The notes: generated by a model from the sequence alone, not told the origin. Shown: positions 8,571-18,138, counted from the first letter of the stretch. The stretch: 46,986 nucleotides of DNA from Verrucomicrobiaceae bacterium (GCA_027487435.1 JAIYDP010000022.1:1-46986), one strand, 5' to 3'. Translations and numbers: made by a program.

Positions 8571-10082
8571 TCAGTGGTTGTGGGTGGCGATGGTGTTGGC
8601 GAGGGCGATGGCTTTCAGCATGCCTTTGGCTTTGTTGCAGGTTTCTTCGTATTCGTAAGTGGGATCGGAATCGGCCACGACTCCAGCGCCAGCTTGCACG
8701 TAGGCCTTGCCGTCTTTGACAAGGCAGGTGCGTAGGGTGATGCAGGAATCGTGACTGCCATCGAAGCCGAAATATCCCACAGCGCCGGCGTAGGTGCCGC
8801 GCTTGGTGGGCTCGAGTTCATTGATGACTTGCATGGCGCGGATTTTCGGGGCACCGCTGACGGTGCCAGCGGGGAAGGTGGCGCGCAGGACATCGTAGGC
8901 GGTGTGAGCGGGGTCGAGCTCTCCGGTAACGTTGGAGACTATGTGCATGACGTGGGAGTAGCGTTCGATGATCATGAAGTCATTGACGCGCACAGATCCG
9001 TGGCGGGCGATGCGGCCTACGTCATTGCGGGCGAGATCGACGAGCATCAGGTGCTCAGCGCATTCTTTTTGATCGGCGAGGAGGTCGGCGGCGAGGGCAT
9101 CATCTTCCGCTTTGGTTTTTCCTCTCCAGCGTGTGCCAGCGATGGGGCGGATATCGATGCGGCCTTGAATGGAGCGGACGTGGACTTCGGGAGAACTGCC
9201 GACGAGGGCAAAGTTTTCGAATTCCAACAGAAACATGTAAGGGGATGGGTTGACGTGGCGCAGAGCTCGATAGAGATCGATGGAGGAACCTGGGTAGTCA
9301 GTATCGAAGCGTTGGCTTGGGACAAATTGGAAGACGTCACCAGCGGCGATGTATTCTTTGCCTTTGCGGACGTTATCTTCGAATCGTTGTTGCGTGGTAT
9401 TGCTGCGTGGGGTAGGGATGTTTTCGAGGGAAGATAGCCCGTTAAGCGGGGATACGTGAACGGGTCGGTCGAGAATTTCTACAGTCGCGCGAATGCGTTC
9501 GCAAGCTTCTTGGTAGGCATCGGCGGGGCTGGCGAAATCGTCAATCATCGCGTTGGCGACGATGAGCAGGCGGCGGAGTTTGTGATCGAAAATCAACAAC
9601 GTGTCAGCAAGCAAAAAAATTGCGTCGGGTATGCCGAGATCGTCAGGGGGGGATTGCGTGATGGTCGGCTCGAATTGCCGAACGGCATCGTAGGAGAGAA
9701 AGCCGACGAGACCGCCATAGAAAGGAGGTAGTTCGCCGTGAGGTACTGGGGTGAAGGCGGACATTTGCCGTTGGAGTTCGGCGAGCACGTCGTCCGGTGC
9801 GGTGATGTGAGAGGTAGCGCCTTTTTCGGTGATGGTGATGTCTTTGCCGTGAGCTTGGTAAATGCGGCGAGGATGCGAGCCGAGAATCGACCAGCGTCCG
9901 CCTTTTTCCGTGCTTTCTGTGCTTTCGAGAAGGAAGGCAAACTTACCGTCACGAAGTTTGAGGTAAGCGGAAAGCGGGGTTTCAAAATCCGCTGCAAGCT
10001 GGGTGTAAACGGGTACGACGTTGCCTTGAGCGGCAAGGCTCAGAAAATGATCGGAAGATGGTTCCACGGGAAATGATGACAC
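8571..10082 (-). CDS. trpE: Anthranilate synthase component I
   Basis: This enzyme converts chorismate plus ammonia to anthranilate, the first step of tryptophan synthesis. The region from about residue 230 to the end is the chorismate-binding fold, with PSQRF, SPEVHV, IAGTRWRG, the H-x-MLVDLARND segment, GTVSGAPKIRAM and YAGAVGYFGFDG all present. The frame is open back to an ATG at 10154, but that ATG lies inside the hairpin of the upstream gene's terminator, so it is unlikely to be in the mRNA. I therefore place the start at GTG 10082, with GTG 10067 an alternative; both leave the conserved FLSLAAQGNVVPVY near the N-terminus, as in other TrpE proteins. It forms an operon with trpG. No Trp-rich leader peptide was seen. 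Confidence 0.9.
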   Translation of the reverse strand: MSSFPVEPSSDHFLSLAAQGNVVPVYTQLAADFETPLSAYLKLRDGKFAFLLESTESTEKGGRWSILGSHPRRIYQAHGKDITITEKGATSHITAPDDVLAELQRQMSAFTPVPHGELPPFYGGLVGFLSYDAVRQFEPTITQSPPDDLGIPDAIFLLADTLLIFDHKLRRLLIVANAMIDDFASPADAYQEACERIRATVEILDRPVHVSPLNGLSSLENIPTPRSNTTQQRFEDNVRKGKEYIAAGDVFQFVPSQRFDTDYPGSSIDLYRALRHVNPSPYMFLLEFENFALVGSSPEVHVRSIQGRIDIRPIAGTRWRGKTKAEDDALAADLLADQKECAEHLMLVDLARNDVGRIARHGSVRVNDFMIIERYSHVMHIVSNVTGELDPAHTAYDVLRATFPAGTVSGAPKIRAMQVINELEPTKRGTYAGAVGYFGFDGSHDSCITLRTCLVKDGKAYVQAGAGVVADSDPTYEYEETCNKAKGMLKAIALANTIATHNH

Positions 10083-10125
10083 GGCGGGGAATAAGTAGCC
10101 TATGCGGCCTAGCTGGTAAAGCGGG

Positions 10126-10160
10126 AAAAAAATACCCGGCAGGAGCGATGCCATGCCGGG
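10126..10160 (-). terminator. Rho-independent terminator after the lipoprotein gene
   Basis: Read on the minus strand, a perfect 7-bp stem cccggca/tgccggg with a 12-base loop (10160-10135) is followed by a run of seven T (10132-10126). It sits 27 bases after the lipoprotein stop codon and just ahead of trpE. It could terminate the lipoprotein message or attenuate read-through into trpE. Confidence 0.8.
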
Positions 10161-10186
10161 TAGAATGTAGGGGGATTGCGAGTCAG

Positions 10187-11041
10187 TTATTTGACTTTCA
10201 CCGTGACAGTTTTTTTCATCTCGGCTTTGACTCCTTCGATGGAGGCAAGTTTTTTCTGCATTTCGGCAGGATCTTGCATATTCAGATTCTGGAGATCTTT
10301 CATGACTTCAGGATTTTCCATCAATTTCCCGAAATTCATATCCATCAGCGTGACAGTGTTGCCATCGCGGTGAGTCGCGTCAGTTTCGGCAATGCCATCG
10401 ACAATATTGATTTTGAGCGACATCTTCATGTCTTTCATCATACCCATCATCATTGCCTGCATTTGTTTGGCTTCGGGGCCTTCGGCATCGGGGATGCCCA
10501 ATCCTTCAGGGAGATTGGCTTTCGCTTCTTCCATCGCTTTTTTGGCCTCGGCTTGCTTGGCTGCATCCGCCTCTGCGGAGGGATTGTTCATGGTTAATAC
10601 GCCGTCTTTGTAATCAAAAGTGAAGGGCTTCTCGTTCTCTTTGCCTTCTTGTTCTGCGCCTTGAGGGCCCATTTGTTCCAGGCTGGATGTGCTATCGGAA
10701 AGCGAGAGTTTCACGTCATTGATGTCTGCGAATTCAAAGGTCATGCGTGCGCCTTTGCTGCCATCAGCGTCGATTTTTTCGAATTTGGTAAGTTTTACAC
10801 CCTTGCCGAGTTTTGTTGCTCGTTTTTTGCCTTCTTCCTCTGAGAACATTTGTTCCATGCCGCCGCCCTCGCCACCAAGGCCAGCGAGCATTCCGACGAT
10901 CTGACCGCCGAGTTTCATTTCTTCGACGATGGTGCCGGACCCATCTTTTTTGAGGTTCACGGTATTGTTAACTTCGAGACAACTGGAAAAGCTAAACGCA
11001 AGAACAGCTACAGCAGCGACTTTGATGAAATAATGTTTCAT
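10187..11041 (-). CDS. Predicted lipoprotein of unknown function
   Basis: This 284-residue exported lipoprotein has an N-terminal MKHYFIKVAAVAVLAFSFSSC, a lipoprotein signal ending in a lipobox cysteine at residue 21. I chose ATG 11041 rather than the in-frame 11062 start, which adds a His-rich prefix before the signal. The body begins with a strand-like stretch, NNTVNLKKDGSGT, then a Gly/Glu loop, a charged middle and a Met-rich helix near residues 200-215. Similar 'KDGSGT' proteins are known in this and related phyla but have no assigned role. It is a single-gene unit with its own terminator, transcribed divergently from the secretin gene. The family is not recognised. Confidence 0.75.
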   Translation of the reverse strand: MKHYFIKVAAVAVLAFSFSSCLEVNNTVNLKKDGSGTIVEEMKLGGQIVGMLAGLGGEGGGMEQMFSEEEGKKRATKLGKGVKLTKFEKIDADGSKGARMTFEFADINDVKLSLSDSTSSLEQMGPQGAEQEGKENEKPFTFDYKDGVLTMNNPSAEADAAKQAEAKKAMEEAKANLPEGLGIPDAEGPEAKQMQAMMMGMMKDMKMSLKINIVDGIAETDATHRDGNTVTLMDMNFGKLMENPEVMKDLQNLNMQDPAEMQKKLASIEGVKAEMKKTVTVKVK

Positions 11042-11391
11042 ATGATGAGTTCCATGATGCATGAGATTTTATGGGGAGCAACAAAAAAATCTGAAAAAGG
11101 ACTTGCTCTATGGAGAGTGTTCGAATAAACAGTTGTTCGTATGAGTTCTATCAAGATTCGCTATTGGTTCTATTGTCAGCGCTGGAAAAGCCGGATTCGG
11201 CGATGGAAGCGGAGTTTTCGCAGAAAGCCGCAACAAAGATTTTACGAGCAATTACGTTTGCCTTTGGATGGGTGAAAACGAAAATAGCGATCCATTTGTG
11301 GGGGTGAAAATCGACGCGGCGAAGAAAAATGCAAATCATGACATTTTGAACTTACAATTTTGTGTAGTCTGCGTTATCAACGCGCAACCCT
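11042..11391. other. Divergent intergenic region upstream of the secretin
   Basis: This separates the lipoprotein gene from the secretin gene and should hold promoters for both. No convincing hexamer pair stands out. A plus-strand frame at 11141-11275 would encode a 44-residue, extremely basic peptide rich in Arg, Lys and Trp. A different frame over the same bases (11110-11307) encodes 65 residues. Neither has a family match or a visible ribosome site, so I do not call them genes. Confidence 0.45.
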
Positions 11392-13824
11392 ATGAGCAAT
11401 TTGATCAGCCGAAAACCATGTCATTGGAAAGCCGTGCGCTTTGCGATGTTGTCTTGCGCGCTCGCATGTTCTGCGATAACTGCCCAGGATTTGGTGGAAG
11501 TCGAGGTTCAGCGCAAGGGGCAGAACGTCGAAGAAGCAAAAAAACTCCTGATGGAGGGAGACGTGGCCTATGGTGCATCTCGCTATGAAGAAGCGGTGAA
11601 TCAATTTTCTCAAGCCTATGGATTGCTGCCTGATGCGCCGATTACGCGTGATTTGCGTAAAGCTACCGCGGAGCGATTTGCAACGGCAGCCGTAGAACGG
11701 GCTAAAGAATTGCGGCGTGGAGGCGATGTGGCTGCTGCTCTTGCATTGTGTGAGAGAGTTCTGGCAGATGGTGTGGCACCGCAGCATGCAGGGGCGATGG
11801 CGATGAGAGATCAGCTACAAGACCCCGTGAATACGAACCCTGCCATGACTGCGGGACATGCGAAGGACATCGATCAAGTGCGTCGCGCTTTGTATGAAGC
11901 ACAAAGTTTTTATGATTTAGGTCAATTTGACCAAGCGGAGTTGAAATACTACGAAGTCTTGCGCAAGGATTCCTACAATACCGCGGCGCGCCGTGGGTTG
12001 CAAACAGTGCTTGCAGCAAAAAAAGTAGCGCTCGTTGCAGGTCAAGATCATGCTCGCAGCGAATTTTTGAAACAAGTCGATGCATCGTGGGAGAAGCCCG
12101 TTCCGCAGATCACCGATCCGCAGCTTGTGGAGCCAATCTCATCTGATAGCGTAAAGCGCCAGTTTGTATCCGAAAAGATGGCTGGAATGGTGGTGCAGAA
12201 TGTCGATCTCGACCAAGTGACTCTCTTGGAGGCCGTAGATTTTTTGCGGAGTCAAGCTCGATTGCTAGATGTTGGCACGGCTGATATGACAGACAAAGGT
12301 ATCAATATCGTTGTCAATTTGGGAAATGATCCTAACGGGACTGGTGCAAAAATTGCGGCTCGGCGAATGAATCTTAAGGTGCAGAATGTTCCCTTCCTTA
12401 CCTTGCTGCAGATGGTTTGTGAGCAAGCCGGGGCAAAATACACAGTGGGTGACTATGCTGTTACCTTGCGTCCACAGAGTTCGGATGTTACTGAAATCGT
12501 TACCAGAAGCTATCGTGTGCCTCCAGATTTCTTAACGGGTGAAAACGCCGTTGCGCAGGAAGCTCCTGAAGATATTTTTGCAGCCGATGCTGGCAAAAAT
12601 GAGGCTTTGTTGCCAAAGAGAATGTCTGCGATGGATAAGCTGAAAAGCTATGGAATCCCATTTCCCGAAGGCACCTATTCGAGTTACAACCCTGCCACAG
12701 GGATATTGATGGTGAAGCATACGACCGATGCGCAAGAGATGGTTCAGAATCTGGTGGACATGGCAGCGCAGATTGAGCCAGTGGCTGTCAACATTAGCAT
12801 CAAGATCGTTAAAATTCAAAATGTGGAATTGGAAGAGCTAACCAAGGATTGGATCTTCAATGAGCTAGGTATTGGTGGCGGACTGTTTGCAGGTGGAGGA
12901 ACGGTGGGGAATGGGTCTGCACTAAACGATATGACCAATGGTGCGGTGCAGCCAGCTCCGGTGACATCTGGTCTAAGAAGCGGAAGTGGCGCAATCACTC
13001 CGAGTAGCATTGATGAACTGATTCGAACCGGAACCTCGGGCTTTGCTCCTTCTCAGCAAAGGGCCCCTGGGTTTTTGTCACTTCTTCAAAATGATTTGGA
13101 TGGTGCCCAAGTTGCGCTGATGCTGCGCGGTTTCGATCAGAAAAAAGGTGTTGATGTGATGGTTAAGCCATCAACGGTTGCACGAAGCGGCCAAACTTCG
13201 AAGATTGAAATCATTCGGGAGTTCATCTATCCTACAGAATACGAACCACCGCAGATACCTCAAAGCATTGGTGGCGGTGGATTCTTCGATCCTTTTACTG
13301 GTCAGTTGGTTGGCGGTGGCGGTGGACAGGCACCTGTTGTTCCCGCCAATCCCACGAGCTTTGAATCAAGAAACCTAGGGGTTACGATGGAAGTGAATCC
13401 CGTTGTTTCAGCAGACAAAAAGTATGTCGAATTATCTCTGAAGCAGGAAGTTGTTGGTTTTGATGGCTTCATAAACTACGGAAGCCCGATCTATGCTCCT
13501 GGCGCTGGCACTACCTTATTGGGTGGCGGTTCGTCCGAGGTGAACCGTGTCGAGTTGACCTCGAATCGGATTTTGATGCCGATCTTTAGCAAAATTGGCG
13601 CAGAAACTTCGGTTTCCATCGCTGATGGTGCGACGATCTTGTTGGGTGGTATGCTCGAAGAGCGTGTTCAAACGGTGAATGATCAGGTTCCGATTCTTGG
13701 GGGATTGCCCTTTATTGGAAGCTCTTTCCAAAGTAGAGCATTGCAGTCCGTGCGTACCAGCGTTTTAGTTTTTGTTTCAGTCGATTTGCAAGATCCTGCT
13801 GCGAATCTATATCGTGATCGATAA
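11392..13824 (+). CDS. Secretin-like outer-membrane channel, Amuc_1098 type
   Basis: This is a predicted outer-membrane secretin of 810 residues. A signal peptide ends near residue 36 (SAITAQ). Residues of about 45-230 are helical and repeat-like (TPR-type), with YEEAVNQFSQAYGLL and FYDLGQFDQAELKYYEVL. A periplasmic N-domain with VDLDQVTLLEAVDFLRSQA follows near 270. The C-terminal secretin domain starts around residue 465 and includes the Gly-rich gate region and the terminal SVSIADGATILLGGMLEE...VPILGGLPFIG signature near 740-775. TPR plus secretin matches the Akkermansia Amuc_1098 type IV pilus family. It heads a plus-strand cluster with two AsmA-like proteins, an ATPase and a Pro-rich spanner, but no pilin or pilus motor genes are next to it. 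It may therefore serve a different export function. Confidence 0.85.
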   Translation: MSNLISRKPCHWKAVRFAMLSCALACSAITAQDLVEVEVQRKGQNVEEAKKLLMEGDVAYGASRYEEAVNQFSQAYGLLPDAPITRDLRKATAERFATAAVERAKELRRGGDVAAALALCERVLADGVAPQHAGAMAMRDQLQDPVNTNPAMTAGHAKDIDQVRRALYEAQSFYDLGQFDQAELKYYEVLRKDSYNTAARRGLQTVLAAKKVALVAGQDHARSEFLKQVDASWEKPVPQITDPQLVEPISSDSVKRQFVSEKMAGMVVQNVDLDQVTLLEAVDFLRSQARLLDVGTADMTDKGINIVVNLGNDPNGTGAKIAARRMNLKVQNVPFLTLLQMVCEQAGAKYTVGDYAVTLRPQSSDVTEIVTRSYRVPPDFLTGENAVAQEAPEDIFAADAGKNEALLPKRMSAMDKLKSYGIPFPEGTYSSYNPATGILMVKHTTDAQEMVQNLVDMAAQIEPVAVNISIKIVKIQNVELEELTKDWIFNELGIGGGLFAGGGTVGNGSALNDMTNGAVQPAPVTSGLRSGSGAITPSSIDELIRTGTSGFAPSQQRAPGFLSLLQNDLDGAQVALMLRGFDQKKGVDVMVKPSTVARSGQTSKIEIIREFIYPTEYEPPQIPQSIGGGGFFDPFTGQLVGGGGGQAPVVPANPTSFESRNLGVTMEVNPVVSADKKYVELSLKQEVVGFDGFINYGSPIYAPGAGTTLLGGGSSEVNRVELTSNRILMPIFSKIGAETSVSIADGATILLGGMLEERVQTVNDQVPILGGLPFIGSSFQSRALQSVRTSVLVFVSVDLQDPAANLYRDR

Positions 13825-13851
13825 ACCGTCTCACCTCTACCATTTTTATGG

Positions 13852-13880
13852 TTGATCGGTATTCCTTAAATTTCTAGTCT
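13852..13880 (+). promoter_or_regulatory. Possible internal promoter before the first AsmA-like gene
   Basis: A -35-like ttgatc (13852-13857) lies 17 bases ahead of a weak -10, tagtct (13875-13880), ending 11 bases before the ATG at 13892. It may give the downstream genes their own transcription besides read-through from the secretin gene. Confidence 0.3.
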
Positions 13881-13891
13881 CTCCGTCCCCA

Positions 13892-15427
13892 ATGCCAGTT
13901 CCGAAACAGCCAGATGACAAAGATAGGCAGAACGATAGTTATAGCCTAGATGAAATGATGCGCAAGCTTCAGGAAAGACCTGAGGAAAAGGGGGAATTGG
14001 TGACCCGTGATGATGGAACTGTGGCGTATAAAGTCCGCAAAAAGAAACGGCGCAGCGAACAGCCGAAGAAGGAAAGAGCAAAAAGGGTCAAAAAAATACG
14101 TCTGATTCAGCTTGGCGTGGCTTTTTTTGCCATAGTCGCAGTCGTTCTTGCCGGTGTAGGTATGCTATTCCACGTGAATAGCAGTTCGTTTCGGGATAAA
14201 CTAAAAGCGAATATCGAGAGGACAACGGGAGCGAATGCTGAAATGGTGCAATTTTCCGTGCAGCCGACCGTTGCGCGTGCGCACAGCCTACATTTGACTT
14301 GGCCAAATGGCAATCACCTGCGTGATTTGGAGCTACGGTCGATAGATGCTTCTCTCGACCTCGTGAGTTTTTTCCAAAAGCGCTGGGGAGGAAGATCCGT
14401 CATTGCCAAGACGGGTACCTTGCGTGTTGCAATGGCAGAGTTGGATCAAGATCGGGTGTTTGCCCAAGAATTGGCAGATTTCCCCTTTAGTTTCCAGCAT
14501 TACCGTATCGAAAGAATGCAATGTGAATTTTTTGGGAGAGATAAGGTGTCTTGGTCAGTTTTGCAAAACATGGAAGCATCATTGGCAAAGACGGCGACTG
14601 GAACACAGTTGCGGACATCGGGAGGCCAAATTGATATCAAGGGATTTGGTAAATTTACTATGGATCGTGCCAATATTTCCTTTGAACAGGGCCTCGCTAA
14701 ATTTGCACGTCTTGGACTTAGCTCATCAGAAACTGATTCTGGACTTGCGATCTTATCTGGAAATGTCGATCTTTATAGCCCTGACCCCGTTAATTTTGAG
14801 TTGGTGTTCGAGTCGTTTCCTCTCAATAAAATCATGGGTCACGGAATGTCCCAATTTTTCGTTGGTGTTGTCGATACGAGTAAAGATGCGCTGAGTCGAT
14901 ATTTACGTTTTCAGGTAGGTGACGCGAAAAGTTTGGAAGTCAAAGCCAGTTTTACCGGTGGCGAGAATCAGCCTTTTTCGATTGTCCAACTCCCGTTCTT
15001 ACGGGTTCTTAGTAAGGAAATTGCCAACCAAGAATTGCTGAATGGATATGTCTTCACGGATGTGTGTAAAGGGGAGTTATTGCGCACGGAGCAAAAGACG
15101 GTCGTCAAAGATTTTTATCTGGCAGAGCGTGGAGAAGTCGCAGTGCGCGGCTCTTTATCTTCTGATGGTCAGAAACTGGAAGGTGAATTGTTCTTGGGCG
15201 TTGGAATTGATGTCTTGAATAAGACCACAAGCAATCCAGACTTACGAAAAATTTTCCAAACGGAAGACGATGGATTTTTGTGGACTGCGATCAAAGTTAG
15301 CGGATCCCCAAGCGCGCCTGTAGATGATTTTGAGGCGAAAATCAACCAAGTGTATGTTGAGAATCCTCGTCCAGCTTTACCCGATACCATTCAAGAGCAG
15401 CCTACGATTGAAGGAGAGTTGGAATGA
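13892..15427 (+). CDS. AsmA-like membrane-anchored periplasmic protein
   Basis: This 511-residue protein has a long charged cytoplasmic N-terminus (about 70 residues, Lys/Arg-rich at 48-69), one transmembrane helix at about 71-93 and a large periplasmic beta-rich region. The segment just after the helix, FRDKLKANIERTTGANAEM, followed by strands, is typical of AsmA/DUF748-like proteins, which bridge inner and outer membranes and influence lipid or protein transport. The family link rests on layout rather than on a strict motif. It follows the secretin gene by 67 bases. The second AsmA-like gene at 18174 has the same plan, which suggests paralogous parts of one envelope apparatus. Confidence 0.65.
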   Translation: MPVPKQPDDKDRQNDSYSLDEMMRKLQERPEEKGELVTRDDGTVAYKVRKKKRRSEQPKKERAKRVKKIRLIQLGVAFFAIVAVVLAGVGMLFHVNSSSFRDKLKANIERTTGANAEMVQFSVQPTVARAHSLHLTWPNGNHLRDLELRSIDASLDLVSFFQKRWGGRSVIAKTGTLRVAMAELDQDRVFAQELADFPFSFQHYRIERMQCEFFGRDKVSWSVLQNMEASLAKTATGTQLRTSGGQIDIKGFGKFTMDRANISFEQGLAKFARLGLSSSETDSGLAILSGNVDLYSPDPVNFELVFESFPLNKIMGHGMSQFFVGVVDTSKDALSRYLRFQVGDAKSLEVKASFTGGENQPFSIVQLPFLRVLSKEIANQELLNGYVFTDVCKGELLRTEQKTVVKDFYLAERGEVAVRGSLSSDGQKLEGELFLGVGIDVLNKTTSNPDLRKIFQTEDDGFLWTAIKVSGSPSAPVDDFEAKINQVYVENPRPALPDTIQEQPTIEGELE

Positions 15428-15526
15428 TTTTGTTTGATCATACTGTGGAAGGAAACATCATTTTAAAACATAGTAATATCATCCATTTCTCTAGCCGATC
15501 TGGGCGACGTAAATCCAATTATTGAT

Positions 15527-17068
15527 ATGCAATACACATCACCATTTGAATCGATTTTTCATGACTTTAGTGTGCTGCCCGTGAGTCACGTAGAAGCGAT
15601 TAACTCCGAAGCCTACAAAAAAATTCGTGGGTATTTGCATCGGGCACTTCCTTCACAAGGGCATTGTTATCTCTTGTCTTCTCCACGCGCTGGATACGGG
15701 AAAACGCATCTGCTCTCGATGTTGAAGGTGGAAATGGCATCGACTCATGAAATGATTCTCCTACATCCTGCCGATGGGGTGCTGATTGATGCTGAGACAG
15801 TGCTTACGGATGTCCTATCACATCTTACGCGCCTTCTGCCTGCGGGCGGAGGGCTCACGCCACTCGATTTGCTGGCAAGGCGAATCTTTGCCCTGGGAAT
15901 TGAACCATTGATTCTTTCAGGAGAGCTTCCTTGCCAAGATCGTGACCAGGCCTTGTATGCTTTTACCTATCGTCCGATTGAAACGTTCGACTTCCACCAT
16001 CCCGATGCTGCGACGGCTCATTGGGTGAAGAAAAATTTTGAAGTGCTGCGTTGGCGAATTTCGGAAGAGATTTCAGCGATAGTGCATGCTCCTGCAGCTG
16101 CGGTGAGTTTTTGGATCGATGCATTATTCCGGTATGCCGTTACGCCGATGGATGTCGTGAAGAGGAGTTATGAAATTCTTGACGTGACTGCTGCAAAGGC
16201 ATCGCTGCCCAACATGGAGATTCTCACAACGATCCTAACGTTGCTTTCACACACACATCGAGTGGTGCTGGTTGCGGATGAACTCGAAGGGTTCTCAACC
16301 AATGAAGATGCTGCCTTGCGCTTGGTATCGTTTTTAACCGCTCTGCGTAGCCAAGCGGGCCGATTGGATGTGATTTTGTCGGTGAATAACGATGTTTGGG
16401 AAAATGCATTTTTACCGAAAATCCCAAGTGGTTTGCTGGATCGCATCAGCGAATATGCCGTTTCTCTAGAGCCTTTGGGGAGAGATGAAGCGATGGTGTT
16501 ACTTGCTTCCCGCGATCAACGCTCCGTTGGCTTGATCGATCAAATTGATCCAGAGCAAGTTTTGTATGCGCGTGCCTTGTTACGCCAAGCAGGGAAAAGT
16601 TGGACGGAATCGCGTGCGGTATTTGCCTCAAACTATGACGCGACTCCTCTAGCTGAAGCATTCAAAGAGTCGGATAGGTTCGCAGTGACAAGCGATGCGG
16701 ATCTGCAAGCGGTGGAGGAAGTTGATGAAGTGTTGGCATGGAATGTGGCGGCTACTCAAGCGACGGAAAGCGAGTCGATGGCAGAATCCGAATTATGCAA
16801 GCCCGTGGAAGCAGAAACAGTGTTCCTACAAACTGCCGCATTGGATTCCGCAGGTGCTAGTTTCAAGAACGCAGTTGTCGATAGTGCCGCAAATGATCTT
16901 GCCGCTGCGGCGTCCACAGTTTTCTCGAAAAATCCCATCGCTGTTGCCGAGGATTTCCAGAGTCTTGCTCCGAAAGAGAATTCTTCTGAGTCATTGCCTC
17001 CAGAAAATGATCGAGTCGCGGATTTATTGAGGCAGTTTCGCGAGCGTTATCGAGATTCTGCGTCATGA
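15527..17068 (+). CDS. P-loop ATPase of the AAA/ORC-like kind
   Basis: This is a predicted cytosolic ATPase of 513 residues. The P-loop RAGYGKTHLL lies near residues 54-63, and Walker B is at about 243-249 (VVLVADELEG), followed by a sensor-like SVNNDVW near 285. This pattern resembles ORC/Cdc6- or KAP-like AAA ATPases rather than GspE/PilB secretion ATPases, whose Asp and His boxes are missing. The last 130 residues are acidic, Ala/Glu-rich and probably disordered, ending in a short basic helix (LLRQFRERYRDS). There is no signal peptide. It lies between the two AsmA-like genes in a same-strand cluster with the secretin. Whether it powers export, regulates assembly or merely shares the operon cannot be seen. 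Confidence 0.65.
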   Translation: MQYTSPFESIFHDFSVLPVSHVEAINSEAYKKIRGYLHRALPSQGHCYLLSSPRAGYGKTHLLSMLKVEMASTHEMILLHPADGVLIDAETVLTDVLSHLTRLLPAGGGLTPLDLLARRIFALGIEPLILSGELPCQDRDQALYAFTYRPIETFDFHHPDAATAHWVKKNFEVLRWRISEEISAIVHAPAAAVSFWIDALFRYAVTPMDVVKRSYEILDVTAAKASLPNMEILTTILTLLSHTHRVVLVADELEGFSTNEDAALRLVSFLTALRSQAGRLDVILSVNNDVWENAFLPKIPSGLLDRISEYAVSLEPLGRDEAMVLLASRDQRSVGLIDQIDPEQVLYARALLRQAGKSWTESRAVFASNYDATPLAEAFKESDRFAVTSDADLQAVEEVDEVLAWNVAATQATESESMAESELCKPVEAETVFLQTAALDSAGASFKNAVVDSAANDLAAAASTVFSKNPIAVAEDFQSLAPKENSSESLPPENDRVADLLRQFRERYRDSAS

Positions 17069-17266
17069 ATGGTCTTGCCTTCGATCTCGCGTCACAATGG
17101 CCATGGTTTGAATAGGATAACCTTGGGTCGTTGATTTCTTTATGTGCCGCCGTCTTCAGTCCTTGCTTTTCTTTCGACGAGAATTTTGGTCATCTTTGAT
17201 GTCAAAATTGGCTGAAATTTCTGATTTTTCTTTCCCGTAACAAGGAAGACCAATTTCCAATCATCT

Positions 17267-18112
17267 ATGAAACTACTCTTCGCTTTCCTTGGAATCGCCG
17301 TTGCTGGAATCTCCGGTTATATGTTCGAGCCACAACTTCGTCCGACACTCATTGGGAAGCAGGCGGCCGATGCGACTCCTCCGGTGCAAGATTCAACACA
17401 AAACGATGCTGCTACTGAGCCTGCCAAGGCGCAACCAGCGTTTGATTACAGTGTTTTGCAGCCAAGCCAATTGCCCGAAAAGGTGGTTTTGAAAGAAGCA
17501 GCCACGGCTACGGCCCCAGGCGAAACGGACTCTTTTTCGCTTACGCCAGGAAACAAAGTGAAGCCGATTCGAATCGAAGGGGACACCTTGGTTTTTCGGG
17601 TGGTTGGTGGTGCAGAAGGGAAGATTGCAGTAGCCAAAACCAATTTGGTGGAGATTTTAGCGGCAAATCCTCCGCCTCCACCAGTTGACGTGCCGACGGA
17701 GCTTGCTGTGGCGCCAACTCCAGAGCCAGCGCCAGAACCAGAACCTACTCCTGCACCAGAGCCAGAACCTGCTCCAACACCAGAACCAGAGCCTACGCCT
17801 GCGCCGATGCCTGAGCCGCAACCAGAACCTGTAGCTCCAGTTGCGCAATCGCGCTTGGACGCGGATGGAATTGTGGCATTGATGAAAAAGAATCTAGCGG
17901 AAGGAACAATTTCTGAATTTACTGTTGATCAAGTGAGTGCCTGGAAAGCGGCTGAAGACGAGACGATTGATGGACAAACGTATCAAATTGGTATCGTCTC
18001 CTACAAATCTGAAACCATTTTCGGGGTCAAAGCGCTGGAGGCCAAAGCTTTGATCAAAGATGGAAGCGTGCTACGTTGGGTCTCCCCGAAGAGTGGTTTG
18101 GATCTAGAGTGA
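17267..18112 (+). CDS. Exported Pro/Glu-repeat protein, periplasmic spanner-like
   Basis: This 281-residue protein has an N-terminal hydrophobic segment (MKLLFAFLGIAVAGISGYMF) that may be a signal peptide or an uncleaved anchor. A long Pro/Glu/Ala repeat follows near residues 151-188, built of P-x-P-E-P units as in TonB and other periplasm-spanning linkers. The C-terminal 90 residues form a compact alpha/beta domain with no recognised family. A small strand-rich domain of about 60 residues precedes the repeat. An anchor, rigid Pro/Glu rod and terminal domain suit a protein that crosses the periplasm or cell wall. The 198-base gap before it may hold its own promoter. It belongs to the secretin/AsmA cluster by position only. 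Confidence 0.6.
   Translation: MKLLFAFLGIAVAGISGYMFEPQLRPTLIGKQAADATPPVQDSTQNDAATEPAKAQPAFDYSVLQPSQLPEKVVLKEAATATAPGETDSFSLTPGNKVKPIRIEGDTLVFRVVGGAEGKIAVAKTNLVEILAANPPPPPVDVPTELAVAPTPEPAPEPEPTPAPEPEPAPTPEPEPTPAPMPEPQPEPVAPVAQSRLDADGIVALMKKNLAEGTISEFTVDQVSAWKAAEDETIDGQTYQIGIVSYKSETIFGVKALEAKALIKDGSVLRWVSPKSGLDLE
17717..17829 (+). repeat. In-gene repeat encoding Pro/Glu units
   Basis: Imperfect tandem units such as ccagaaccagaacct and ccagagccagaacct encode repeating P-E-P/T-P-A residues. Unit length is a multiple of three, so changes in copy number keep the frame and would only lengthen or shorten the linker. Confidence 0.8.
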
Positions 18113-18138
18113 TATGCCAAAGCTTCTACGGCTATCAT

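Noticed and set aside
8751..9437. 228-codon plus-strand frame
   Set aside because: It is antisense to trpE, whose motifs are complete on the other strand.
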